DNA of 50,392 nucleotides, taken from NCBI GenBank assembly GCA_003138515.1, contig PLGG01000070.1, positions 1,680 to 52,071 of the forward strand, written 5' to 3'. A program made the translations under genes and the position numbers. The notes under the pieces are model-generated. The model searched no databases. It had not been told where the DNA came from and was given only the letters and a program-made list of their open reading frames with translations. The stretch is from Acidobacteriaceae bacterium (GTDB lineage: Bacteria; Acidobacteriota; Terriglobia; Terriglobales; Acidobacteriaceae). Shown piece by piece: positions 9,299 to 17,888 of the stretch (position 1 is the first letter of the stretch; each line of letters begins with the position of its first letter).

Positions 9299-10099
9299 AT
9301 GCCTCGTTTTGCCGCCAACCTGACCATGATGTATACGGAGCACAAGTTTCTAGATCGCTTTGCCGCCGCCGCGCGCGACGGTTTCACGGCCGTCGAGTAC
9401 CTTTTCCCATACGATTTTCCGGCGGCAACGCTGGCCGCGCGGCTAAAAGAACATGGACTGCGGCAGGTGCTGTTCAATTCTCCCCCAGGCGACTGGAAAG
9501 CCGGCGAGCGTGGGATTACGGCGGCGCCCGGACGCGAACAGGAGTTTCGCAACGGATTTCTGCGCGCACTCGAATACGCACTTGCATTGGAGTGCCCGCG
9601 GATTCATGCGATGGCGGGGATTGCGCCGCAGAGAGCCGACCGCGCGCACTTGCTTGGCGTGTATACGGCGAATCTGGCTTGGGCGGCGGAGCGGGCGCGC
9701 GCGGCAGGCGTCGACTTGCTGATTGAGCCGATTGCATTGCGCAATATCCCGGGCTTCTTTCTTCATCGGCAGGAAGAGGCGCACGCGATCGTGGCGGAAA
9801 TCGGTGCTCCAAACCTGAAAATCCTGATGGATCTTTTTCATTGTCAGGTGGAAGAAGGCGATTTGGCGGTGAGGATTCGAAAGTATCTCGCGGACCCGAA
9901 GAAGACTCGCGTGGGTCACTTCCAGATTGCGGGAGTGCCGGAGCGGCATGAGCCGGACACAGGCGAGGTGAGATACAGCTATCTCTTCGATCTGATCGAT
10001 GAGCTGGGGTACGACGGGTGGATTGGGTGCGAGTACATTCCTGCCGCGGGGACTTCGGCGGGCCTGGGCTGGTTCAAAAAGCAAACCGCCGCGAAGTAG
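9299..10099 (+). CDS. Hydroxypyruvate isomerase family protein (Hyi/OtnI-like TIM barrel)
   Basis: 266-residue sugar-phosphate-isomerase-like TIM barrel. Conserved family segments are [19 protein letters not shown] at the N-terminus, [21 protein letters not shown], the metal-ligand glutamate in [42 protein letters not shown] and GWIGCEYIP. Family members interconvert hydroxypyruvate and tartronate semialdehyde, or act on 2-oxo-tetronates or related ketoses. The start at 9299 follows a GGAG at good spacing; upstream frame gives no family sequence. It follows the Tat-exported glycosidase-like gene by 171 nt on the same strand. Exact substrate is not decidable from sequence. Confidence 0.85.
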   Translation: MPRFAANLTMMYTEHKFLDRFAAAARDGFTAVEYLFPYDFPAATLAARLKEHGLRQVLFNSPPGDWKAGERGITAAPGREQEFRNGFLRALEYALALECPRIHAMAGIAPQRADRAHLLGVYTANLAWAAERARAAGVDLLIEPIALRNIPGFFLHRQEEAHAIVAEIGAPNLKILMDLFHCQVEEGDLAVRIRKYLADPKKTRVGHFQIAGVPERHEPDTGEVRYSYLFDLIDELGYDGWIGCEYIPAAGTSAGLGWFKKQTAAK

Positions 10100-10113
10100 A
10101 AACCTCGCGGCGG
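10086..10113. terminator. Hairpin between convergent hyi and aldose epimerase genes
   Basis: 9-bp perfect stem CCGCCGCGA / TCGCGGCGG with a 10-nt loop that contains the hyi stop codon. It sits exactly where two convergent genes meet. There is no T-tract on either side, so a role in termination or in protecting 3' ends is an inference. Confidence 0.5.
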
Positions 10114-10139
10114 CGCCTTCACTGATCGAGTCGTCTGGT

Positions 10140-11255
10140 TTACTTCACGACACCAAAAGTGAGCGTGGTGGTTGAGTGCATGGTCTCGCCGGGACGCAGA
10201 AGCGTGCTCGGGAAATCCGGATGGTTCGGCGAATCGGGAAAATGCTGCGTTTCCAGGCACAGGCCGGAGTGCTTTTCATACTTCACGCCGTGGCGGCCAG
10301 TGAATGAGCCATCGAGGAAGTTACCCGAATAGAACTGCACACCAGGCTCGGTGGTTTCCACCGTCAGCTTGCGCCCACTCACGGGATCGGTGACGATCGC
10401 GGCCAGATGCAACGTGCCGATCTTTCCGTTCAGTACCCAATTGTGGTCGTAGCCGCCGGCGATTTTCAGTTGCTGGTTGTCGGCCCCGATGCGCGCGCCG
10501 ATCACTTCAGGCTTGGTGAAATCGAGCGGCGTGCCGGCCACCGGCGCCAATTCGCTGGTCGGGATCAGCGTCTTGTCCACCGGCGTAAACCGGTCGGCGG
10601 CGATTTCCATTTTCTGGTCCAGGATATTGCCCTGGTCGTCACCATGCAGGTTGAAATACGCGTGATTGGTCAGATTCAATACGGTGGCCTTGTCGGTGGT
10701 AGCGGTGTAATCGATCCGCAGCGAGCTGCCCTTCAGCGTGTACCGCACTGTCGAAGTCAACGCTCCCGGAAATCCCATGTCGCCGTCAGGGCTCACCAGC
10801 GTGAACTCAACGCCGTCCGGAATCTCCTTCGACTGCCATACGTATTGATTGAATCCCTTGGGCCCGCCATGCAGCGCGTTGGGTCCGTCATTGAGGGGAA
10901 TCTGGTAAGTCTTGCCGTCGATCGTGAACTTTCCTCCTGCAATGCGGTTCCCGTATCGCCCGACAATTCCGCCGAGATAGGTTTTGTTGTCGGCCAGGTA
11001 ACCCTGCAGCGAATCGTATCCGAGAACAACGTCCGCCAACTTTCCCGTGCGATCCGGCGCCTTGACGCTCACCAGATGCGCTCCGTATGCCATGACTCTT
11101 ACTTCAATCTGCCCGCTGGTCAGCGTGTAGATCGGAACGGGAACTCCGTCCGCGGTTTTACCGAATATCGACATCTTCGTCTCTCCCTTTGCAACGGCGG
11201 GAATCGCCATTGCCACAGCCATGATGAATGCAAGAACCTGAGCTACTCGCTTCAC
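10140..11255 (-). CDS. Aldose 1-epimerase (mutarotase), exported
   Basis: 371-residue galactose-mutarotase-like protein with an N-terminal signal peptide (about residues 1-22, ending in AVA), so it acts in the periplasm. It interconverts alpha and beta anomers of aldoses. Family signatures are YGAHLVSVKAPDRTG, GGIVGRYGNRIAGG, NALHGGPKGF, the catalytic histidine in LTNHAYFNLHG, and the catalytic glutamate in TTEPGVQFYSGNF. It is convergent with hyi, and the preceding gene is a glycosidase-like exported protein, so a sugar-processing neighbourhood is likely. It may be monocistronic, since only the tRNA lies behind it. Confidence 0.92.
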   Translation of the reverse strand: MKRVAQVLAFIMAVAMAIPAVAKGETKMSIFGKTADGVPVPIYTLTSGQIEVRVMAYGAHLVSVKAPDRTGKLADVVLGYDSLQGYLADNKTYLGGIVGRYGNRIAGGKFTIDGKTYQIPLNDGPNALHGGPKGFNQYVWQSKEIPDGVEFTLVSPDGDMGFPGALTSTVRYTLKGSSLRIDYTATTDKATVLNLTNHAYFNLHGDDQGNILDQKMEIAADRFTPVDKTLIPTSELAPVAGTPLDFTKPEVIGARIGADNQQLKIAGGYDHNWVLNGKIGTLHLAAIVTDPVSGRKLTVETTEPGVQFYSGNFLDGSFTGRHGVKYEKHSGLCLETQHFPDSPNHPDFPSTLLRPGETMHSTTTLTFGVVK

Positions 11256-11494
11256 AATTTACCTCTTTGCCTTTGAGCGCCTGCGGCGAGGCTAAATCGC
11301 GGTCGTCCGGCGCAGTTTGGTGCTTGCCGGATTCAGGCCGCGATCGCAGCGCGAAAACGCTCCCACGCAAATATAGCTGAAACGGCAGGCTCACCCATCA
11401 TATTCCCACTGGCCATCCGGGATGCAGGAGGCGCCGGAGGAGGGGTGTCACAGGGCGGCGCAACCCACCGCAAAATGCACGTAAGTTTTTGATT

Positions 11495-11569
11495 TGGTGG
11501 GCGCTGCAGGATTCGAACCTGCGACTTCCACCGTGTGAAGATGGCACTCTACCGCTGAGTTAAGCGCCC
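11495..11569 (-). tRNA. tRNA-Val (anticodon CAC)
   Basis: Full cloverleaf on the minus strand: acceptor GGGCGCT pairs with AGCGCCC, D-arm ACTC/GAGT, anticodon stem CCATC/GGTGG around loop TTCACAC (anticodon CAC, reading GUG), and T-arm GCAGG/CCTGC around TTCGAAT. The 3' CCA is encoded (11495-11497) after discriminator A at 11498. Confidence 0.96.
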
Positions 11570-12102
11570 AGAAAGGGCATTGGAGGGGTTGCGTTGGGTA
11601 TTCCGGCGCCGCCAGGATGCGAGGAGCCGAAGAGCCGCAGCCGGAAAGCCGTTTTTGCGCCCAATTCCGTGTGCTGAACTCTGGTAGCTCGGCGGACACT
11701 GGAGAGGCGCCCAAAAGGGCATCCCGTAGGGTAGAGTAACACCAGCAGGGCTTTACGGCCAAACCGCGACTGCCATTGGCCGCCCGTCGCGGCGGGTTTT
11801 CGGGGCGGAAAGCGCGAGGGCCGCAAGCCAAGCGAACCATGCTCAGGAGAGCGCGTTCAATTCGCCGGGAGAGCGAGCTCCCATTTGACGAGGAAGCGGC
11901 GCTGCGGCCTGTTTCCGGCCCCTTTTTCGGCTCCTTATTCGGTATCGCCGGCCCCCGTTTACCCTCCGGATTGGCCCGGGCGGACGCCCTGGCGCAGGCC
12001 ACGCAACCGGGCTCGGGCGAAGAGGGCTCCGAGGACGGAAATCCAGGCGAAGAAACCGCTTACGGGGCGCAACCTTCCGGCCCGGATGGGGTTTCAGAGG
12101 AT
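11570..12102. other. 533-nt stretch without a supported gene
   Basis: The region lies between tRNA-Val (minus) and the ECF sigma gene (plus). Open frames cross it, including an upstream extension of the sigma gene frame to 11776, but their translations are Arg/Gly/Pro-rich and show no family resemblance. A short motif GCGCCCA-AAAGGGCAT occurs twice, at 11564-11580 (overlapping the tRNA 5' end) and at 11708-11723. The sigma promoter is probably here but cannot be pinned down. Confidence 0.6.
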
Positions 12103-12774
12103 ATGGCAACGATGGTCCTCAACGGTCCGGCGTTGGGGGCGGGTTCGGCTGTCAGGCCAGGAGCGACCCCGGAACCGGGAGTGGGCCTGAGGGCGGATCT
12201 GGACCCCAAAAGCGATGCAGCCATTATGCTGCGGGTGGCCGAGGGCGATGAGGCCGGCTTTAATTACCTGGCAACAAAGTACCACCGGCCGATGATTCAT
12301 TTCCTGTACCGGATGGTCGGAAACCAGGCAGTTGCCGAAGAGTTAGCGCAGGAAGTGTTTCTTCGCGTCTATCGTGCCAGGAGCAGCTACCGGGCCGAAG
12401 CCAGATTTACGACGTGGCTCTACCGGATCGCAACCAACCTGGCAGTGAACCACGCGCGGGATACCCGGCATGAACGGTCCGCGCAAACGGTGTATCTGGA
12501 TCAAACGGACGAGGAGACGGGCACGACTCCCGATGTGGCCGACGATGAGCCGACGGCGGAGCAGCAGTTGCTGCGGGATGAACGCATGGCCGCCATCCGG
12601 CTTCACGTGATGGCGCTGCCCGAGAGGCAGCGTATGGGCGTATTGATGCATAAGTACCAGGGAATGGATTACCGGCAGATCGGGGAGGTGCTGAAGTTGA
12701 GCGAGTCGGCGACGAAATCGCTGCTCTTTCGCGCTTACCAGACGCTGCGGGACAAACTGAAGGATTTTGTTTGA
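12103..12774 (+). CDS. ECF-family RNA polymerase sigma factor
   Basis: 223-residue sigma-70-type factor of the ECF group. Region 2 runs from DEAGFNYLATKYHRPMIHF through LAQEVFLRVYRARSSYR and FTTWLYRIATNLAVNHARD, and region 4 ends with LPERQRMGVLMHKYQ and the HTH YRQIGEVLKLSESATKSLLFRAY. It directs RNA polymerase to a stress or envelope regulon in this family. The start is uncertain: the ATG at 12103 (or 12112) leaves a short N-terminus, while the open frame extends to 11776 with sequence that looks non-coding. An anti-sigma gene with a zinc-finger motif begins 70 nt downstream, then a DUF3106 gene, so the three probably form one transcript. Confidence 0.9.
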   Translation: MATMVLNGPALGAGSAVRPGATPEPGVGLRADLDPKSDAAIMLRVAEGDEAGFNYLATKYHRPMIHFLYRMVGNQAVAEELAQEVFLRVYRARSSYRAEARFTTWLYRIATNLAVNHARDTRHERSAQTVYLDQTDEETGTTPDVADDEPTAEQQLLRDERMAAIRLHVMALPERQRMGVLMHKYQGMDYRQIGEVLKLSESATKSLLFRAYQTLRDKLKDFV

Positions 12775-12844
12775 AGGCATGAGTGAAAAGAAGCCGGAGC
12801 CGTAAGAAAGGAAAATCGACCGGCGGAAACATGGGGTGGGAAGC

Positions 12845-13354
12845 ATGAAACGGATGAAGACAAATTGCACGGGAATGGATGCCGAGTTGGCGGGAATGTT
12901 GCTCGATTCGCGCCCGGCTTCTGCCAAGGTTCAAGCGCATGTTGCGGAGTGCGGGGATTGCCAGAATGAGCTCGCGGAGCTGAAGGCCACCATGCAGGCG
13001 CTGGATGCCTGGAAGGCGCCGGAGCCGAGCTCCTATTTCCTGACACGGCTTGGCGCCCGGATGCGGGAAGAGCGCGAAGCCGCGCCGGCCGGGTGGCTGG
13101 CTGGCGCCATCGCGCGGCTGCGCGCAACCGTAGCGTATGGTCCGGGATTGCACGCGCGTCCGCTGGCGGCCGTAGCGCTTACGGTGATGCTGCTGGTGGG
13201 CGGGGGCACCTACCTGGGAGTGACAGACTGGATGCATCCCGCGCAACAGACTGGCCAGAATGCTGCTGTTGTGGGCGACCTGCAAACGCTGGATAACAAT
13301 GCGCAGGTGCTGGATCAGATGGAATCGTTGACCGGCAGCCAGAACGGAGATTGA
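12845..13354 (+). CDS. Zinc-finger-type membrane anti-sigma factor
   Basis: 169-residue protein with the HxxxCxxC motif typical of ZAS anti-sigma domains (His32, Cys36, Cys39 in HVAECGDC) near the N-terminus and one transmembrane segment at about 105-125 (PLAAVALTVMLLVGGGTYLGV region), leaving a short outside tail. It is predicted to hold the sigma factor encoded just upstream at the membrane until a signal arrives. The ATG at 12845 follows a G-rich SD closely; ATG 12854 or GTG 12836 are alternatives. Confidence 0.8.
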   Translation: MKRMKTNCTGMDAELAGMLLDSRPASAKVQAHVAECGDCQNELAELKATMQALDAWKAPEPSSYFLTRLGARMREEREAAPAGWLAGAIARLRATVAYGPGLHARPLAAVALTVMLLVGGGTYLGVTDWMHPAQQTGQNAAVVGDLQTLDNNAQVLDQMESLTGSQNGD

Positions 13355-13393
13355 CGTTTTTCACATTTCGGCCGCTTGCCGGGAGAAAGACTC

Positions 13394-14341
13394 GTGAACT
13401 GGACATCCAACGCGGAAAGAATGCGTCCGGCGGCGATGGCCGCAGCGGTCCTGTTCCTTTGTTTGACCGTGGTTGCGGCGGCTGGGCAACGCAGCTATGA
13501 ACGCCGAGCGCCGCTCGGTTACGCGCAGCTTCAGGCTCGGCAAAACGTAGCGCAGAATCAGCGGCAATACCAGCCGCAGCAGCGGCCGAATCAGCCACAG
13601 CAGAGGCCAAATCAGAATCAACAGCGACCGTATCAGCCGCAGCAGCGCCCGAACCAAAATCAGCCGAGGCCGTACCAGCCGCAGCAAGGGCCGTATCAGC
13701 CACAGCAGCGGCCGAACCAGAATCAGCCGCCACCGTATCAGACACAGCAGAGACCTTTTCAGCCAACCCCGCAATATAACGGCGGGCAACGGCCGACGCC
13801 TGCATATCCGGCTCTCGGAGGCCGCCCCGGCACTCCGACGCCGAACTACACGCGCCCTGCCTATCCCTACGCAAATCGTCCCGGCTACGTTTATCCCGGC
13901 GCAGCGCCTCCCGGACATTTAGGCGACTGGCTCAACCAGCACCAGGGCCTTCCGGTAGAGGATCAGGAGCGCTTGCTGCGCAACGATCCGAGCTTCAATC
14001 GGCTGCCGGCCGCGACGCAGCAGCGCCTGGTGCAGCAGTTGCACCAGCTGAATCAGCTACCCGGCGACCAGCGCGAGCGCCGCCTGGCGCGCAGCGAGAT
14101 GCTGGAGCACATGTCGCCGCAGGAGCAGACGCAGGTTCGCCAGGCGGGGCGCAGTTTCATGGTGCTGCCGCCGGATCGCCAGGCGACAGTCAAGCGCGCC
14201 TTTCAGGATCTGCGCTCGGTGCCGCTCGATCAACGCGCGACGGTGCTGAACTCGGCGCGCTATCAGAACCAGTTCAGCCCGGATGAGCGCGACATCCTGA
14301 CCAATCTTCTGCGCGCCGAACCTTACGAGCCGCCTCGCTGA
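13394..14341 (+). CDS. Exported DUF3106 protein with Gln/Pro-rich repeats
   Basis: 315-residue protein. Residues 1-30 form a signal peptide, followed by a roughly 70-residue low-complexity segment built of PQQRPNQ/PQQRPYQ-like units, then a Pro-rich linker. The C-terminal 140 residues repeat the pattern LP-xx-QR-xx-LL with FNRLPAATQQRLVQQL, LPGDQRERRLARSEMLEHMSP and FSPDERDILTNLL, which is the DUF3106 pattern. Function is unknown. Third gene of the sigma/anti-sigma unit (39 nt after the anti-sigma stop), so it may be a target or a sensing partner. A GTG at 13394 with GGGAGAAAGA in front is the best start; a TTG at 13376 is possible. Confidence 0.78.
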   Translation: MNWTSNAERMRPAAMAAAVLFLCLTVVAAAGQRSYERRAPLGYAQLQARQNVAQNQRQYQPQQRPNQPQQRPNQNQQRPYQPQQRPNQNQPRPYQPQQGPYQPQQRPNQNQPPPYQTQQRPFQPTPQYNGGQRPTPAYPALGGRPGTPTPNYTRPAYPYANRPGYVYPGAAPPGHLGDWLNQHQGLPVEDQERLLRNDPSFNRLPAATQQRLVQQLHQLNQLPGDQRERRLARSEMLEHMSPQEQTQVRQAGRSFMVLPPDRQATVKRAFQDLRSVPLDQRATVLNSARYQNQFSPDERDILTNLLRAEPYEPPR

Positions 14342-14399
14342 CGGTGGATTACGCCAGAGCTTTTTCGATTCACTTATTGTCGTCTGAAGAGTGTACAAG

Positions 14400-14426
14400 G
14401 TGGCTTTTTCTCGATGAAAAGGCCAC
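14400..14426. terminator. Bidirectional terminator hairpin
   Basis: 11-bp stem GTGGCTTTTTC / GAAAAGGCCAC with a 5-nt loop, between the convergent DUF3106 and uxs genes. The stem itself supplies T-rich 3' strands on both sides (TTTTT on plus, TTTTC on minus), as expected of a shared intrinsic terminator. Confidence 0.65.
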
Positions 14427-14465
14427 TCAGCCTCATGATTTCTGCAAGGTCTAGAATCGAAAATG

Positions 14466-15398
14466 CTATAGCTTGCTCCTGAAGAATTGAAGGGATTTTC
14501 TCAATCCTTCCATGAGACCGACGCGCGGCTCCCATGCGAGCAGAGCGCGCGCCTTGGCGATGTCGGGCCGCCGGCGCGTGGGATCGTCTACCGGCAGATC
14601 AATGTAGCTCAACTGGCTCTCGGAGCCAGTGACTTCGAGCACGGCTTTCGCGCAATCGAGGATGGTGAACTCTTCGGGGTTGCCGAGATTGACCGGAAGA
14701 TGCTCTTCACTGCGCGACAGGAGCACGATCCCCTCGATGAGATCGTCGACATAGCAAAAGCTGCGCGTCTGGCTGCCGTCGCCGTAGATGGTGAGCGGCT
14801 CGCCGCGCAAGGCCTGCATGATGAAGTTGGAGATGACGCGTCCGTCGCCGGGGTGCAGGCGCGGGCCATAGGTGTTGAAGATGCGCGCGATGCGCGTGTC
14901 GACGGCGCGCGAACGATGGTAGGCCATCACCATGGCCTCGCCAAATCGCTTGGCTTCGTCGTACACCGAGCGAGGACCCACCGGATTGACGTTGCCCCAG
15001 TAGGTTTCCGGCTGAGGATGCTCCAGCGGGTCTCCATAGCACTCCGATGTGGAGGCTTGGAGATACCCCGCGCCATACTTTGCGGCAATCTGGAGCGTGT
15101 TCTCAACGCCGACGGAACCCACCCGCAGCGTTTCAATGCCCAGGCGAAGATACTCCGGAGGGCTGGCCGGCGACGCTAGATTGAAGACGGTATCGACGCG
15201 GCCCGGATCGAACGCCGTGCAGATATCGCGCTCTTCAAAACTGAAGCGGGAATCGTTGGCGAGATGGGCAAGGTTGGCGGAGCCGCCTGTGGACAGGTTG
15301 TCGACGCCGAGGACAAAATTGCCCTCGCCGAGCAGGCGATCGGTGAGGTGAGAACCAAGGAACCCGGCAGCGCCGGTGACGAGAGCGGACTTTGGCAA
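14466..15398 (-). CDS. uxs: UDP-glucuronate decarboxylase (UDP-xylose synthase), SDR family
   Basis: 310-residue extended short-chain dehydrogenase. The NAD-binding GAAGFLGSHL is at residues 9-18, the catalytic pair Tyr146/Lys150 is in YDEAK, and the blocks STSECYGDP, NPVGPRSVYDEAKRFGE, RIFNTYGPRL and SFCYVDDLIEGI are those of UDP-glucuronate decarboxylases. It converts UDP-glucuronate to UDP-xylose using bound NAD. The UDP-glucose dehydrogenase that makes its substrate lies directly upstream on the same strand, 103 nt away, so an operon is likely. A dTDP-glucose-dehydratase-like role is less likely given the partner. Confidence 0.9.
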   Translation of the reverse strand: MPKSALVTGAAGFLGSHLTDRLLGEGNFVLGVDNLSTGGSANLAHLANDSRFSFEERDICTAFDPGRVDTVFNLASPASPPEYLRLGIETLRVGSVGVENTLQIAAKYGAGYLQASTSECYGDPLEHPQPETYWGNVNPVGPRSVYDEAKRFGEAMVMAYHRSRAVDTRIARIFNTYGPRLHPGDGRVISNFIMQALRGEPLTIYGDGSQTRSFCYVDDLIEGIVLLSRSEEHLPVNLGNPEEFTILDCAKAVLEVTGSESQLSYIDLPVDDPTRRRPDIAKARALLAWEPRVGLMEGLRKSLQFFRSKL

Positions 15399-15501
15399 AT
15401 TTCAATACTCCAGAACTGAAGACCTAAAGTGAAAATGAGGTGCCCGGTGATGCACGCAGCGGCGCGGCTCATCCACGCTGAACGCAGCGGAACAATCCCG
15501 T

Positions 15502-16917
15502 TCAGACCGGCAATTTGCGCGGCTTGCCCTCCTGCGCATGATAGCTGGCCTGCCTGCCGACGCTCACATAGGTAAAGCCGCTTCTCTGCATCTCATGTGG
15601 CTTATACAGATTGCGACCGTCGATGATGATGGGGAAATGCAGGGCCCGATTCAACTGTGCCAAGTCAATCGAGGCAAACTCTTTCCAGTCCGTGAGGATC
15701 AGCAACGCATCGGCATCCTTCGCTGCCAGGTAAGGATCGCCGGCGTACTTCATGTTCTCGGCAGGCGGCAGCACTTCCTTCGCGCGCTCCATCGCCGCCG
15801 GATCGTAAGCCGTGACAATGGCGCCCGCCTGCAACAACTTTTCGATGATCTCGATAGCGGGCGACTCGCGAATGTCGTCGGTGTCGCCCTTGAAGGCCAG
15901 GCCCAGCGCCGCCAGCCGCTTGCCGCGCAGGGTCCACAGCGCCGAGCGCACCTTGTTAAAGAACACTTCCTTCTGCGTGTCATTAATCTTGCGAACCTCT
16001 TCGAGCAGTTGCAGGTTGACGCCCCGTTCCTGCGCCACCCAATGGAATGCGGCCACGTCCTTGGGAAAGCAGGAGCCTCCGTATCCGAGTCCCGCGCGAA
16101 GAAATCCCGGGCCGATGCGGCTATCGAGCCCGATGCCGATAGCAATGTCCTCGATGTCCGCATCCACGGCCTCGGCCAGGTTGGCCACGGCGTTGATGAA
16201 CGAGATCTTCATGGCCAGAAACGCATTCGAGGCGTGCTTGATGATCTCCGCGCTCTGCGTTGAAGTGACAAGCAGCCGCGCCGGGCGGTTCGCGCTGCAG
16301 GTCCCGAGCAAGGCTCCCGGCTGCGAGTAGTAGTCGCCGACGGTTAACGGCTGATAGATTCGCTGCAGCACCTCCGCCGAGCGGTCGTTGGCTGCTCCAA
16401 CAACGATGCGATCGGGATGCAGAAAATCGACCACCGCGGTGCCTTCGCGAAGGAATTCCGGATTCGAGACCACGTCAAATTGCGCCGCTTCCACGCCATG
16501 GCGGTGCAGCACGCGCCGAATCCAGTCGTTGGTGTAGACCGGAACCGTGCTTTTCTCGACAATCACCTTGTAGCTCTTGATGGAGCGCGCAATTTCTGCA
16601 ACGACGGCTTCGACGTACGACAAGTCCGCTGCGCCGCCATCGCCCTGCGGGGTGCCAACGGCGATAAAGACCGCCTCACTTTGCTCAACGGCCTCTCCCA
16701 GACGAATGGTGAACACTACCCTGCCGCCGCGGTGCTTGGCCAGCAGCTCGGGCAGATGTTCCTCAAAGATGGGCACACCACCTTCGCAGAGCTGCTTCAC
16801 TCGCGATTCGTCGTTGTCGACACAGACAACCTGGTGCCCCATGTCGGCAAAACAAGCAGCGGCCACCAGCCCGACGTATCCGGAGCCGATCACGCAGATT
16901 GAGACTTGATTCGACAT
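15502..16917 (-). CDS. ugd: UDP-glucose 6-dehydrogenase
   Basis: 471-residue enzyme oxidising UDP-glucose to UDP-glucuronate with two NAD+. The N-terminal nucleotide-binding motif CVIGSGYVGLVAAACFA is at residues 8-24, the block SNPEFLREGTAVVDFLHPDRI around 151-171, and the catalytic cysteine is Cys283 in GLGYGGSCFPKD. The C-terminal domain has ALGLAFKGDTDDIRESPA. I chose the ATG at 16917, which has GAGAGGA upstream and the usual N-terminus; an ATG at 16959 would add 14 residues. With Uxs it forms a UDP-xylose supply unit, probably for polysaccharide. Confidence 0.95.
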   Translation of the reverse strand: MSNQVSICVIGSGYVGLVAAACFADMGHQVVCVDNDESRVKQLCEGGVPIFEEHLPELLAKHRGGRVVFTIRLGEAVEQSEAVFIAVGTPQGDGGAADLSYVEAVVAEIARSIKSYKVIVEKSTVPVYTNDWIRRVLHRHGVEAAQFDVVSNPEFLREGTAVVDFLHPDRIVVGAANDRSAEVLQRIYQPLTVGDYYSQPGALLGTCSANRPARLLVTSTQSAEIIKHASNAFLAMKISFINAVANLAEAVDADIEDIAIGIGLDSRIGPGFLRAGLGYGGSCFPKDVAAFHWVAQERGVNLQLLEEVRKINDTQKEVFFNKVRSALWTLRGKRLAALGLAFKGDTDDIRESPAIEIIEKLLQAGAIVTAYDPAAMERAKEVLPPAENMKYAGDPYLAAKDADALLILTDWKEFASIDLAQLNRALHFPIIIDGRNLYKPHEMQRSGFTYVSVGRQASYHAQEGKPRKLPV

Positions 16918-17294
16918 ACTTTCGTGCGTTCCTCTCTTGGCCGTTCTACTCTGGGCCATTCTAAGGGCGGGTTGGTAGTGCGGGGCAATTCCCTTTCGGT
17001 TGTAAGCTGCGAAATCGGAGATTCACGGATTATTGCAGGCACTCACCGGCACACCGACATTCTATATTGCTGCTCATCATTGCTGGTCATCCTGGGCCTG
17101 CGAGGCTTCGCTTGCAGACACCTCCCCAAAATCACCGCTGTGTGCGCGAAGGCATCCGGGCCTTCGTCTCGAAAACCCGTTGAATCGCGTCCACCGGCGC
17201 GGTCCGAACGCTCCTCTCGGCTACAATTAGATTTAGGCCAAAGGTCATATTCATTGCGCATTGCGCGCAGATTCAGCAAGGAGCTGCAACCTCT
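16918..17294. other. 377-nt divergent upstream region of ugd and efp
   Basis: No gene is supported here. A 7-bp hairpin CGAAGGC / GCCTTCG with loop ATCCGG lies at 17147-17166. A TACAAT at 17222-17227 could be a -10 element of the efp promoter, but no good -35 stands at 17 bp from it. AAGGAG before efp is the ribosome binding site. Confidence 0.5.
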
Positions 17295-17855
17295 ATGGCG
17301 ATTCCCGCCACACAACTTCGCCCGGGCATGATCATCAAGCACAACGACCAGCTTCACGTGGTTTTCAAAGTCGAGCACCGCACGCCGGGCAATCTTCGGG
17401 CCTTTATCCAGGCCAAGCTGCGCAACCTCAAGTCGGGCGCCATGTTCGAGCACCGTTTCCGCTCCGCCGACGCTATTGAGAAGGTGGTTGTGGACGAAAT
17501 TGCCATGGAGTTTTTGTACGCCGACGGCGATGACTACTATTTCATGAATCCGGTCGACTATGAGCAGACCGTTCTCAAGAGCTCCACGCTGGGCGACGCG
17601 GTCGAATACCTGACCGCCAACCAGCAAATCAAGGTGAGTTACTTCGATGGGCAGCCGGTGGGAATCGAGTTGCCGCAGACCGTCGACCTGGAGGTCGTGG
17701 AAACCGAGCCGGGGTTGAAGTCGGCAACTGCCTCGAGCGTCACAAAACCGGCCAAGCTGGAAACCGGCCTCGTGGTCCAGGTGCCGCCGTTCATCAACGC
17801 GGGCGAAAAGATTCGCGTGGACACGAGCGAGGGCGCGTATTTGAGCCGGGCGTAA
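17295..17855 (+). CDS. efp: Translation elongation factor P
   Basis: 186-residue EF-P, which binds the ribosome between P and E sites to relieve stalling at proline runs. All three domains are recognisable: KOW-like N-terminus (ATQLRPGMIIKHNDQLHVVF), the central OB domain (FMNPVDYEQTVL) and the C-terminal OB domain (VQVPPFINAGEKIRVDTSEGAYLSRA). At the tip of domain I, where E. coli has the modified lysine (PGK), the sequence is TPGNLRAF, with Asn33 at that place and Arg35 two residues on. It therefore cannot be a substrate for the EpmA lysine modification at that position. No modification-enzyme gene is seen nearby. Confidence 0.97.
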   Translation: MAIPATQLRPGMIIKHNDQLHVVFKVEHRTPGNLRAFIQAKLRNLKSGAMFEHRFRSADAIEKVVVDEIAMEFLYADGDDYYFMNPVDYEQTVLKSSTLGDAVEYLTANQQIKVSYFDGQPVGIELPQTVDLEVVETEPGLKSATASSVTKPAKLETGLVVQVPPFINAGEKIRVDTSEGAYLSRA

Positions 17856-17888
17856 ATTTCGAGCGTAAGCACAACATCAGGAGGTCCC

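Noticed and set aside
11776..12102. N-terminal extension of the ECF sigma factor
   Set aside because: The frame is open but its translation is Arg/Gly/Pro-rich without sigma features, as expected of GC-rich non-coding DNA.
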